Positions 1-6,393 of a stretch of 6,838 bases of DNA are shown one piece after another (position 1 is the stretch's first letter; each line of letters starts with the position of its first letter). Source of the DNA: 66-474 sp035249465 (GTDB taxonomy: Bacteria > Pseudomonadota > Gammaproteobacteria > Xanthomonadales > Rhodanobacteraceae); the NCBI GenBank assembly GCA_035249465.1, contig DATFGL010000074.1, positions 1-6,838 of the forward strand. Reading direction: 5' to 3'. Under the pieces are notes generated by a model that did not search any database, was not told where the DNA came from, and was given only the letters and a program-made list of their open reading frames with translations. Made by a program: the position numbers and the translations under genes.

Positions 1-2
1 CC

Positions 3-380
3 GGGGAAGCAGAAGCCGGCCCGGCGCAACCCGGCCCACGCAAGTTGCCGCTGACTTCGAGCGAGCGCCGCGCACTGGAAACCCTGAAAACCCTTCCGTT
101 CGGAAGCTGGCTGGAGTTCACCCTCAACCAGCAGGGCCAGAAGGCCGCGCGCAAGCTGGCGTGGTACACGCCGTCCAGCGGACGCTGCCTGGTGGTGAAC
201 GCACGCGGCACGGCATCGCCTGAACGTACCCTGGAGCAGATCGCGCGGATGATGGCCCGCGGCCAGGTACGTGTCCTTCCGAACCAGGATGGCGGTATGA
301 TCGACCGCGCCTGGAATGCACTGATGGCAGGATTGCGCAAATTCAGCAAGACCAACGACACCACGGACTCCGCGACATGA
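3..380 (+). CDS. DUF1631 family protein, C-terminal part (5' end outside window)
   Basis: The frame is already open at the window edge (GEAEAGPAQPGPRKLPLTSSE...), so this is the last 125 residues of a longer protein. The TTG at 45 is an internal Leu codon, not a start. The visible part has a Pro/Ala/Gly-rich linker (residues 1-16) and then a compact domain (about 20-105) with PFGSWLEF, a basic strand ending in KLAWYTP, LVVNARG, and a helix EQIARMMARGQVRVL. From memory this matches the C-terminus of DUF1631 proteins, which are large, of unknown function, and often mislabelled thymidine phosphorylase in xanthomonads. The stop TGA overlaps the ATG of the PilZ gene (ATGA, 377-380), so the two are probably cotranscribed and translationally coupled, which points to a c-di-GMP link by association. 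The domain has no RxxxR or D/NxSxxG of its own. Family assignment is fairly sure; function is unknown. Confidence 0.75.
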   Translation, partial: GEAEAGPAQPGPRKLPLTSSERRALETLKTLPFGSWLEFTLNQQGQKAARKLAWYTPSSGRCLVVNARGTASPERTLEQIARMMARGQVRVLPNQDGGMIDRAWNALMAGLRKFSKTNDTTDSAT

Positions 381-718
381 ACGACGAACGTCGCAGCGCC
401 GCGCGAAAACCTACCGCGGTCCCCATCGAGGTGACCGACAGCATCAGCGGCGAGAACATCGGCCGCGTCGGCAACCTCTCCCGCAATGGTTTGATGCTGA
501 TCTGCCACCGGCCGTTGCGCGACGACGCCTTGTACCAATTGCGCTTTCGGCTGCCCAGCCCGCGCGGTGCGAACGAGGAAATCGAAGCCGGCGTGCACAC
601 CATGTGGACCGACCAGGCAGCGACCAACGGTTACCAGTGGTCGGGCCTCAGGATCATCTCCATCAGCGGCGCTGCCGCGGCGTGCCTCGATCGCTGGCTG
701 GACGCGAGCATGGCGTGA
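377..718 (+). CDS. PilZ domain protein, predicted c-di-GMP receptor
   Basis: A 113-residue stand-alone PilZ domain. Both c-di-GMP-binding signatures are present: RxxxR at R6-SAA-R10 near the N-terminus, and N/DxSxxG at N33-L-S35-R-N-G38 after the first strand. The rest reads as the PilZ beta barrel (YQLRFRLP, IEAGVHTMW, YQWSGLRII) closed by a C-terminal helix (AAACLDRWLDASMA). Intact motifs predict real c-di-GMP binding, unlike degenerate type IV pilus PilZ proteins. No signal peptide or membrane segment is seen, so it should be a cytoplasmic adaptor acting through a partner. The ATG lies inside the stop of the upstream DUF1631 gene, and no strong Shine-Dalgarno is visible, so translation probably depends on coupling. 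The DUF1631 protein is the obvious candidate partner (inference). The output process (motility, pili, exopolysaccharide) cannot be read from this window. Confidence 0.92.
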   Translation: MNDERRSAARKPTAVPIEVTDSISGENIGRVGNLSRNGLMLICHRPLRDDALYQLRFRLPSPRGANEEIEAGVHTMWTDQAATNGYQWSGLRIISISGAAAACLDRWLDASMA

Positions 719-740
719 GGTACTCGCCCGGTTTGAGTGG

Positions 741-871
741 CCGCTCGCGTTGAGCCTTTCGACACGCTCGGGGCGGGCTGCGCGAGTGGAGCGGACGGAG
801 TCGAAACGCCTCTGCCCTTCGACTCCGGCCCCATCTCTGTTCAAGATGGGGCCCACGCTCAGGGCGAACGG
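741..871. repeat. REP-like imperfect inverted repeat after the PilZ gene
   Basis: The arm CCGCTCGCGTTGAGCC (741-756) resembles the reverse complement of the arm at 856-871 (CCGTTCGCCCTGAGCG). Inside are TTTCGAC (757-763) and GTCGAAA (800-806), a perfect 7-bp inverted pair, then CCCTTCGACTCCGG (815-828). The motifs CCGTTCGCCCTGAGC and GTCGAAGGG are familiar halves of a short palindromic repeat scattered between genes in many high-GC proteobacteria. Position just after the last gene of an operon fits REP-like sequences. The rest of this spacer (872-963) holds no gene and no convincing promoter. Confidence 0.55.
827..853. terminator. Strong hairpin downstream of the DUF1631-PilZ operon
   Basis: Perfect 10-bp stem GGCCCCATCT (827-836) pairs with AGATGGGGCC (844-853) around a 7-base loop. 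It lies 108 bp after the PilZ stop inside the REP-like element. No T tract follows on either strand, so it is not a classical intrinsic terminator; it may block 3' exonucleases or simply be part of the repeat. Confidence 0.4.
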
Positions 872-963
872 CTTGAAAACAGGTCACCTCGGCGCAACTC
901 GGTGCTTTGCGTTGCAGCGCACTTCGCCGCATCATGGCGGTTCCAGATCAACGCGCTGACGCC

Positions 964-2298
964 ATGACCGCTTCGCCGCAGGACAATCTTTCCGCGCTGT
1001 ATCCCGCGCACCTCGCCGAAATCGAACAGCGCAGCGCCGATGCGCTGGCCGTGTGCGGCCGCGACACGCTGGTGATCGCCGCCGGACAGCCGCGCGACTG
1101 GTTCCTCGACGACCAGGGCTACCCCTTCAAGGCCAATCCGCATTTTCTCAACTGGCTGCCGCTGACCGATGCGCCCGGCAGCTGGATCACGTACACGCCC
1201 GGTGCGAAACCCAAACTGGTATTCCTGCAACCACGCGATTACTGGCACGTCGTGCCCGCCGCGCCCGCGGGTTACTGGACCGGGCATTTCGACATCGTGA
1301 CGGTCCGCAAGCCCGAAGAAGCCCGCACGCATCTGCCGAAAGACGCTGCACGTTGCGCGATCGTCGGCGAGGCCAACGCCGCGGTGGGTGACATCCAGCC
1401 GGACAACCCGCCGGCGCTCCTGAATCTGCTGCATTACCGCCGCGCGTTCAAGACGCCGTATGAAATCACCATGCTGCGCGTGGCCAGCAAGATCGGCGTA
1501 CACGGCCATCGCGCGGCCGAGAAGGCATTCCGCGCCGGATTGTCGGAATTCGACATCCATTGCGAGTACCTGAGGGCCACGCGGCTCACCGAAGCGCAAT
1601 TGCCCTACGGCAACATCATCGCGCTGGACGCGCACGGCGCGGTGCTGCACTACATGCACTTCGATCGCAATCCGCCGACGCACGCGCATTCGTTCCTGAT
1701 CGACGCCGGCGGCAGCTTCCACGGTTACGCGTCCGACATCACGCGTACGTATGCCTCACCCGATGCCAGCGAATTCCAGGCGCTGATCGATGCGGTGGAG
1801 GCCGCGCAGCAGGATTTCTGCGCCAAGGTGCGCGCCGGGCAAAGTTATCCCGAGCTGCACGTCCACGCGCACCATGCGCTGATGCAGGCGCTGCGCGAGC
1901 AGGGCTTCATCACCTGCAGCCCGGAAGCCGCTGTCGCAAATGGCATTTCATCGACATTCTTCCCGCACGGACTCGGGCATTTGATCGGCCTCCAGGTGCA
2001 TGACATCGCCGGCTTCGCGCGCGACGAACAAGGCGGCACGATTCCGAAGCCGGACGGCCACCCCTACCTGCGTCTGACCCGCACGCTGCAACCTGGCATG
2101 GTCACCACGATCGAACCGGGCCTCTATTTCATCGACATGCTGCTGGCGGAGCTGAAAGCCAAGCCGGCGGCGAAGGGCGTCGTGTGGGCCAAGGTGGACG
2201 CCTTCCGCAAATACGGCGGCATCCGCATCGAGGACGACGTCGCGTGTACCGACGGCGCGCCGCTGAACCTGACGCGCGAGGCGTTCGCGGCGGGGTAA
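964..2298 (+). CDS. pepQ: Xaa-Pro dipeptidase (prolidase), M24B metallopeptidase
   Basis: Cytoplasmic dinuclear-metal enzyme that cleaves dipeptides with C-terminal proline, so that proline from degraded or imported peptides can be reused. The 444 residues match E. coli PepQ (443) over the whole length. The N-terminal creatinase-like domain (about 1-165) has the hallmark FLDDQGYPFKANPHF and RDYWH. The catalytic pita-bread domain (about 170-440) keeps all five expected metal ligands: D247 and D258 (LIDAGG...SDITRTY), H339 in HGLGH, E384 in TIEPGLYF, and E423 in IRIEDDV. H335 and H346 match the two other active-site histidines of this family. The ATG at 964 was chosen because family similarity starts just after it and the length fits. 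In-frame ATG 934 and TTG 907 would add 10 or 19 residues, and none of the three has a clear Shine-Dalgarno. It stands alone, and converges with the TPR gene downstream. The family also includes Alteromonas OPAA. Confidence 0.96.
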   Translation: MTASPQDNLSALYPAHLAEIEQRSADALAVCGRDTLVIAAGQPRDWFLDDQGYPFKANPHFLNWLPLTDAPGSWITYTPGAKPKLVFLQPRDYWHVVPAAPAGYWTGHFDIVTVRKPEEARTHLPKDAARCAIVGEANAAVGDIQPDNPPALLNLLHYRRAFKTPYEITMLRVASKIGVHGHRAAEKAFRAGLSEFDIHCEYLRATRLTEAQLPYGNIIALDAHGAVLHYMHFDRNPPTHAHSFLIDAGGSFHGYASDITRTYASPDASEFQALIDAVEAAQQDFCAKVRAGQSYPELHVHAHHALMQALREQGFITCSPEAAVANGISSTFFPHGLGHLIGLQVHDIAGFARDEQGGTIPKPDGHPYLRLTRTLQPGMVTTIEPGLYFIDMLLAELKAKPAAKGVVWAKVDAFRKYGGIRIEDDVACTDGAPLNLTREAFAAG

Positions 2299-2319
2299 AC
2301 CGCAACCCTGCTGCTTTGT

Positions 2320-2442
2320 CTTCACCCTTCCGCAGGAAGGGGGATTGAGGGGGATGCGCTTTTGCATCGCGCAGTGACATCCCCCCGTTGCCGCTTGCCA
2401 CAGGCAGGCGGCAACGACCCCCTTCGTACCGAAGGGGGTGTT
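2320..2442. repeat. Mosaic palindromic element, copy A (between pepQ and the TPR gene)
   Basis: This element fills the 148-bp spacer between two converging genes. Three blocks recur in the same order and orientation in copy B: GAGGGGGATGCGCTTT (2347-2362), GACATCCC (2376-2383) and CGACCCCCTTC (2415-2425). It folds into three stems. Stem I is GGGGGATG (2349-2356) with CATCCCCC (2378-2385), enclosing TGCGC/GCGCA. Stem II is CGTTGCCGC (2386-2394) with GCGGCAACG (2408-2416), enclosing TGCC-ACA-GGCA. Stem III is ACCCCCTTC (2417-2425) with GAAGGGGGT (2431-2439). No coding function is apparent; it looks like a REP/MITE-type dispersed element. Confidence 0.7.
2386..2439. terminator. Tandem hairpins between converging genes
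   Basis: Stems II and III of copy A are adjacent strong GC-rich hairpins (2386-2416 and 2417-2439). They lie about 90 bp beyond the pepQ stop and 8 bp beyond the stop of the TPR gene on the other strand, so they could act as a two-way transcript end. Neither is followed by a T tract, so intrinsic termination is not shown. Confidence 0.35.
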
Positions 2443-2446
2443 ACAG

Positions 2447-4381
2447 CTACTTCATCGCCACCGCATCGGTGGTGGTGGGCAGGCCGACCTTCCTGCAGAA
2501 CGCGGCAAAGCGCGGGTCATCGCGATAGCGCAGGATGAACGGGTCGTAGAGCAGGTACCCGATACCCGGATCGCGATTGCTCCACGCGCGCTCCAGCCAC
2601 TTGAACATGTTGTCGGAATCCTTGCGCAACGCATATACCTCGGCGACCTGGAAAGCCGCGATGTCGGCCTGATCGGCAATCAGCGTCTTCAAGGCGGCAT
2701 CGGCGGTCGCGCGCTCCGCGCCGGCCTGCAAAGCCAGCGCCAGCGCGGCTTCGCGCCAGGTCTTGTCGTTTTCCTTTTGCGCAGCGGCGAGCGCAGCCTT
2801 GGTATCGCCGCGCAGGATTTCGATGACGGCAAGCTGCTCGTAGTAACCCGAGGCGGCCGGCTGCAACGCGATCGCGGTGTTGATCGCCTGCTTCGCGTCG
2901 TCGAGTCGGCCCAGCCCGGTGACGTAGGTGGCCTGCCAGTTGTACCAGCCCGCGTGGCGCGGATCGCTTTCCAGTGCTTCCCGGGTCAGCCCCACCGCGC
3001 GCCGGACCTGTCCCAGCGTGGCGAGCAGATTGCCCAACATGAATTTCGCGTCGGCGTCGCCGGGCGCGAGTTGCAGAGCGCGCCGGGCCTCGACTTCTGC
3101 CCCGGTCCAGTCCGTGTCCACGTCGAGCAGCAAAAACGCCCGCGCCTGATGGGCCGCCGACGAGTCTGGATCCAGGCTCAGCGCGGCGGTCACCGCTTCG
3201 CGCGCCTTGGCATTCGCATGGACCGCTTCGGCGCCGCCGAGATTCTGCGCTGCCAGGCCGCGCCACGCGTTGGACAACCCCGCGTAGGCGACCGCATAAC
3301 GCGGATCGAGGCGAATGGCCTCGCCAAAAGCCTCGATGGCCCGGCGATCGCCCGCTTCGTTGCTGAGCGCGTAGTACGCCTTCCCGTGCTGGTATGCCGT
3401 GTACGCGGCGATGCTGCCGTTGGGTGGGCGATCGCTCTGCCCCGCCACGCCCGGCGCCGCCAGCAGTTTCGCCTTCAATGCCTCGGCCACCGCGCCGGTG
3501 ATGGCATCCTGGAGCGCGAACAGATCGGTGTACGGCTTGTCGTAGCGTTGCGTCCACAGCACCGTGCCATCGGACGCGTTCACCAGGGTCGCGGTGATGC
3601 GCACCTCGCCGCCGGCGCGCTGCACGCTGCCTTCCAGCAGATGCGCCACGCCCAGCTTGCGGCCGATGTCGGCCGCGCTGTCCTGGCTGTTGCGGAACTG
3701 GAAAGCCGAATTGCGGCTGATGACTTTCAGACCCGCGAATTGCGACAGCGTGGTGATCAGGTCTTCGGACAACCCATCGGAGAAGAATTGCTCGTCCGAT
3801 TTGCCGCTCTCGTTGGCGAACGGCAGCACCGCGACGGATTTTTCCGGAATGTTCGCGGTGGATGCGGGCAACGGCGATGCGTTCGCGGAGGCGTCGTGCA
3901 GCCCGGATGCAGCCGCGACTGCGGCGGAACCCGGGGCGGGCTTTCCCGGATTGTGCTGCGCTGCACCAGGGCTGCCCACTTTCGCCATCCGCGCCGCGGT
4001 GACCGGGTGGCGATCTGCGTAAAGCCGCCAACCCATCAACGCGACGGCCAACAACAACACCGTAATGATGACCGCATTGAGCTTTTGACCCACCGAGCGT
4101 TGTTCATGCGCGGGACGTGCCTTCGGCGAATCGGCCGGTGCGGTGCGACGAATACCTTCGGGCGTCAGCTCGTACACCCACGCACCCACCACCGCGACCG
4201 GGAAGCCGATCACAATCAGGAGCACCACCAGACGTACCGCCCAGTCCGGGATATTGAAGAACGGAAAGACCTGCGTCGCGACCTGCACCAGCAGCCATCC
4301 GGCGACGGCGTAAGCGGCCGCGACGCGCCACACGTGGCGGCGCTTCAATTCCGCGAGGAAACTGGTCTTGTCGGGTGTCAC
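2447..4381 (-). CDS. TolB-like/TPR inner-membrane protein (COG5616 type)
   Basis: 644 residues from GTG at 4381. Three membrane segments are visible, about 17-39, 47-70 and 101-121, with the family hallmark YELTPEGIRRT (70-80) after the second. KRR at 13-15 puts the N-terminus inside and the large C-terminal part in the periplasm. A Pro/Ala/Ser-rich linker (about 127-178) leads to a TolB/FlgO-like domain (about 180-307: KSVAVLPFAN, FFSDGLSEDLITTLSQF, GVAHLLEGSVQR, DGTVLWTQRYD). TPR-like helical repeats follow (about 323-530, e.g. AIEAFGEAIRLDPRYAVAYA) and a C-terminal region ending FAAFCRKVGL. Relatives often carry an N-terminal winged helix or kinase domain; this one has neither, so it is probably not itself a regulator. 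Function is unknown; a periplasmic scaffold is a guess. GTG 4381 is chosen because family similarity begins there; the open frame runs 61 codons further to an ATG at 4564, but that part is repeat DNA. No good Shine-Dalgarno is seen. Confidence 0.88.
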   Translation of the reverse strand: MTPDKTSFLAELKRRHVWRVAAAYAVAGWLLVQVATQVFPFFNIPDWAVRLVVLLIVIGFPVAVVGAWVYELTPEGIRRTAPADSPKARPAHEQRSVGQKLNAVIITVLLLAVALMGWRLYADRHPVTAARMAKVGSPGAAQHNPGKPAPGSAAVAAASGLHDASANASPLPASTANIPEKSVAVLPFANESGKSDEQFFSDGLSEDLITTLSQFAGLKVISRNSAFQFRNSQDSAADIGRKLGVAHLLEGSVQRAGGEVRITATLVNASDGTVLWTQRYDKPYTDLFALQDAITGAVAEALKAKLLAAPGVAGQSDRPPNGSIAAYTAYQHGKAYYALSNEAGDRRAIEAFGEAIRLDPRYAVAYAGLSNAWRGLAAQNLGGAEAVHANAKAREAVTAALSLDPDSSAAHQARAFLLLDVDTDWTGAEVEARRALQLAPGDADAKFMLGNLLATLGQVRRAVGLTREALESDPRHAGWYNWQATYVTGLGRLDDAKQAINTAIALQPAASGYYEQLAVIEILRGDTKAALAAAQKENDKTWREAALALALQAGAERATADAALKTLIADQADIAAFQVAEVYALRKDSDNMFKWLERAWSNRDPGIGYLLYDPFILRYRDDPRFAAFCRKVGLPTTTDAVAMK

Positions 4382-4398
4382 CGCGTATCGGGATTCCC

Positions 4399-4415
4399 GC
4401 CGGCTACAAGCCGGC
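4399..4415. promoter_or_regulatory. Small hairpin in the TPR gene leader
   Basis: GCCGGC (4399-4404) pairs with GCCGGC (4410-4415) around a 5-base loop, 18 bp upstream of the GTG start on the minus strand. It would sit in the mRNA leader near the ribosome-binding region and could affect initiation. No regulator or ligand can be inferred. Confidence 0.3.
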
Positions 4416-4480
4416 CTCCAGTCTTTTGCAGTGTACCCAATCGACGCGTGGGGCGCAGGTTGGCGCAGGACCGGAGTGTC

Positions 4481-4620
4481 TTGTTCTCCCTTCCGTGGAA
4501 GCGGCTTGTCTTCCCCCTTCGGGGATCGAGGGGGATGCGCTTTCGCGGTGTGCAAAGAGGCCACGGCGCACGCGACGACATCCCACCGCGCCTGCGGCGC
4601 GACCCCCTTCCCTTGGAAGG
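4481..4620. repeat. Mosaic palindromic element, copy B (upstream of the TPR gene)
   Basis: Second copy of the element at 2320-2442, in the same orientation. Shared blocks are GAGGGGGATGCGCTTT (4528-4543), GACATCCC (4577-4584) and CGACCCCCTTC (4600-4610). Stem I is GGGATG (4532-4537) with CATCCC (4579-4584); stem II is CGCGCC (4587-4592) with GGCGCG (4596-4601); stem III is CCTTCC (4606-4611) with GGAAGG (4615-4620). Stem II differs in sequence from copy A but still pairs. Compared with copy A, the left end carries an extra segment of about 20 bp (about 4502-4521) that repeats the CTTGTC/CCCTTC motif. Confidence 0.7.
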
Positions 4621-4691
4621 AGGTAAACCTCTCTCGATGCCACGCATCAATACCGTTTCAAAGGGATCCAAAGCGCATGACCACCGCCACG

Positions 4692-4720
4692 CGGACACAC
4701 GCGGCGCGTTCTGCGATGAT
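4692..4720 (+). promoter_or_regulatory. Candidate sigma-70 promoter for the permease gene
   Basis: CGGACA (4692-4697, 4 of 6 matches to TTGACA) is separated by 17 bp from GATGAT (4715-4720, 4 of 6 matches to TATAAT). A TGC just before the -10 gives an extended -10 element. It would start transcription near 4727, leaving a leader of about 26 bases that contains the ribosome-binding site. The match is modest in GC-rich DNA, so this is tentative. Confidence 0.3.
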
Positions 4721-4738
4721 CGGGCCTCGTTTTCTTCT

Positions 4739-4745
4739 GAAAAGG
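4739..4745 (+). promoter_or_regulatory. Ribosome binding site of the permease gene
   Basis: GAAAAGG ends 7 bases before the ATG at 4753. It is the clearest Shine-Dalgarno-like site in the window and fixes this start. Confidence 0.6.
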
Positions 4746-4752
4746 CCGGTGC

Positions 4753-6366
4753 ATGAGCAACGAAACCGCGATCCGCCGCAACGTCGGCGCGTGGGCGCTG
4801 ATGTTCACGGGGCTGGGTTCGATCATCGGCTCGGGCTGGCTGTTCGGCGCGTGGCGCGCGGCGCAGCTGGCGGGGCCCGGTGCGATCTGGGCCTGGGTGA
4901 TCGGAGCGGTGGTGATCCTGTTCATCGCGGTCACTTACGCGGAACTCGGCGCGATGTTTCCGGAATCCGGCGGCATGGTGCGCTATGGGCAGTATTCGCA
5001 CGGCACGCTGGTGGGCTTCATCGCGGCGTGGGCCAACTGGATCGCGATCGCTTCGGTGATTCCGGTGGAAGCGGAAGCGTCGGTGCAATACATGGCGTCG
5101 TGGCCGTGGCAGTGGGCGCAGGACCTGTACCACGTCGCGCCGGGCGGCATGGGCGAGTTGAGCGCGACCGGGCTTGGAATTTCGGCGCTGCTGGTAATCG
5201 TGTATTTCCTGCTGAATTTCTGGAGCGTCAAGCTGTTTGCCAAGACCAACACCTGGATCACGATCTACAAGCTGATCGTGCCAGCGCTGACCGCGATCGC
5301 CCTGATGGCGACTTCGTTCCATCCCGAGAACTTCCACGTCGGCGCACACGGCGGTCCACATGCGTACAACCTTTCGGCGATCCTGACCGCGGTCGCGATC
5401 AGCGGCATCGTGTTCAGCTTCAATGGTTTCCAGAGCCCGGTGAACCTTGCAGGCGAGGCGAAAAATCCGGGACGCAACGTGCCGTTCGGCGTGATCGGTT
5501 CGATCGTGCTGGCGACCATCGTCTATCTGTTGCTGCAGGTCGCCTTCCTCGGCGCGACCGATCCCGCGGTACTGGCCCAAGGCGGCTGGGCCGCGATCGA
5601 GCACTCCTCGCCGTTCGCGCAACTGGCACTGGCGTTGAACCTCAACTGGCTGGCACTGCTGCTGTACTCCGACGCCTTCATCAGCCCGAGCGGCACCGGC
5701 GCAACTTATACCGCAACCACCGCGCGCATGATTTACGGCATGGAACGCAACGGCACGCTGCCGAAGATCTTCGGCCGCGTGCATCCGCGCTTCGGCATCC
5801 CGCGCCCGGCGATGTGGCTCAACCTCGTCGTGGCCTTCATCTTCCTGTTCTTTTTCCGCGGCTGGGCGACGCTGGCCGAAGTGATTTCGGTCGCGACGAT
5901 CATTTCCTATCTGACCGGGCCGGTCAGTGTCTCGGTGCTGCGGCGCACCGCGCCGGAAATCCATCGGCCGCTGCGCATCCCGCTGCTGCCCATCATCGCG
6001 GGCTTGGCGTTCGTGTTCGCAACCGAACTGCTTTACTGGGCGCGCTGGCCGCGCACCGGCGAGATCATCCTGCTGATGGTGGTCGCGCTGCCGGTGTGGT
6101 TGTGGTACGCGGTGAAACGTGGTGGCACCGATTTGACGAAGCAGGTGCGCGGCGCGCTGTGGCTGATTTCCTACTTGCCCGCGATCGCCGCACTGTCGTG
6201 GGCGGGCAGCGCGCGCTTCGGCGGCCACGGCTACCTGCCCTACGGTTGGGATTTGCTGATTGTTGCCGTCGTCGCGATCGGCTTCTTCGCGTGGGGCCTC
6301 GCCTGCGGCTGGCGCACGCCGGACGTGGAGCGGGCTGCAACTCACCTCGACAGAACCGAGAATTGA
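4753..6366 (+). CDS. APC-superfamily amino-acid permease, YveA-like
   Basis: A 537-residue inner-membrane transporter with about 12-14 hydrophobic segments (roughly 12-33, 45-66, 84-107, 140-158, 168-187, 208-226, 245-267, 288-308, 352-369, 373-396, 410-430, 436-455, 465-484, 499-518). The first segment carries the broken-helix motif GLGSIIGSGWLFG (20-32), which in this superfamily binds the substrate alpha-carboxyl and amino groups. Segment 6 (ISGIVFSFNGFQSP) is followed by AGEAKNPGRNVP (233-244), the conserved APC loop. By memory the best match in length and pattern is B. subtilis YveA, an aspartate:proton symporter (WLFG, VYAELGA, LNYWSVK, GEVQNPKRNIP), so proton-coupled uptake of an amino acid is likely. 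Substrate cannot be assigned from sequence alone. The start is ATG with a good ribosome site; it is the only gene of its unit, divergent from the TPR gene and convergent with thrA. Confidence 0.9.
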   Translation: MSNETAIRRNVGAWALMFTGLGSIIGSGWLFGAWRAAQLAGPGAIWAWVIGAVVILFIAVTYAELGAMFPESGGMVRYGQYSHGTLVGFIAAWANWIAIASVIPVEAEASVQYMASWPWQWAQDLYHVAPGGMGELSATGLGISALLVIVYFLLNFWSVKLFAKTNTWITIYKLIVPALTAIALMATSFHPENFHVGAHGGPHAYNLSAILTAVAISGIVFSFNGFQSPVNLAGEAKNPGRNVPFGVIGSIVLATIVYLLLQVAFLGATDPAVLAQGGWAAIEHSSPFAQLALALNLNWLALLLYSDAFISPSGTGATYTATTARMIYGMERNGTLPKIFGRVHPRFGIPRPAMWLNLVVAFIFLFFFRGWATLAEVISVATIISYLTGPVSVSVLRRTAPEIHRPLRIPLLPIIAGLAFVFATELLYWARWPRTGEIILLMVVALPVWLWYAVKRGGTDLTKQVRGALWLISYLPAIAALSWAGSARFGGHGYLPYGWDLLIVAVVAIGFFAWGLACGWRTPDVERAATHLDRTEN

Positions 6367-6393
6367 TGCGACTTGTCGCCACACTGCGCTGTT

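Larger units (their letters stand above)
4382..4752. other. 371-bp divergent intergenic region
   Basis: This lies between the TPR gene (leftward) and the permease gene (rightward), so it should carry both promoters. From left to right it holds a small GCCGGC-TACAA-GCCGGC hairpin (4399-4415) just upstream of the TPR start, about 65 bp without recognisable structure, mosaic element copy B (4481-4620), and the leader of the permease gene. Open frames crossing it are translations of repeat DNA and are not called as genes. Confidence 0.8.

Noticed and set aside
45..380. TTG at 45 as the start of a 111-residue protein
   Set aside because: The frame is open to the window edge and the sequence matches the end of a larger DUF1631 protein.
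873..901. TTGAAA (873-878) as a -35 box for pepQ
   Set aside because: No acceptable -10 hexamer is found 16-18 bp downstream (CAACTC/AACTCG/ACTCGG).
859..1722. 287-codon open frame on the minus strand over pepQ
   Set aside because: No recognisable family; it lies antisense to pepQ, whose catalytic residues are intact.
2517..4031. 504-codon open frame on the minus strand in another frame of the TPR gene
   Set aside because: Arg/Gly-rich out-of-frame shadow; the TPR frame alone has domain structure.
4443..4460. TACACT on the minus strand near 4450 as a -10 box for the TPR gene
   Set aside because: No matching -35 at suitable distance (CTGCGC) and no extended -10 TG; too weak to call.
2320..4620. 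Composite transposon with the two mosaic repeats as ends
   Set aside because: The repeats are direct, differ in internal spacing, and enclose only the TPR gene, with no transposase.
2438..4756. Open frame of 772 codons on the plus strand opposite the TPR gene
   Set aside because: It is antisense to a protein with clear TolB-like and TPR domains. The translation is Arg/Gly/Ala-rich without recognisable domains, as expected for shadow frames in high-GC DNA.
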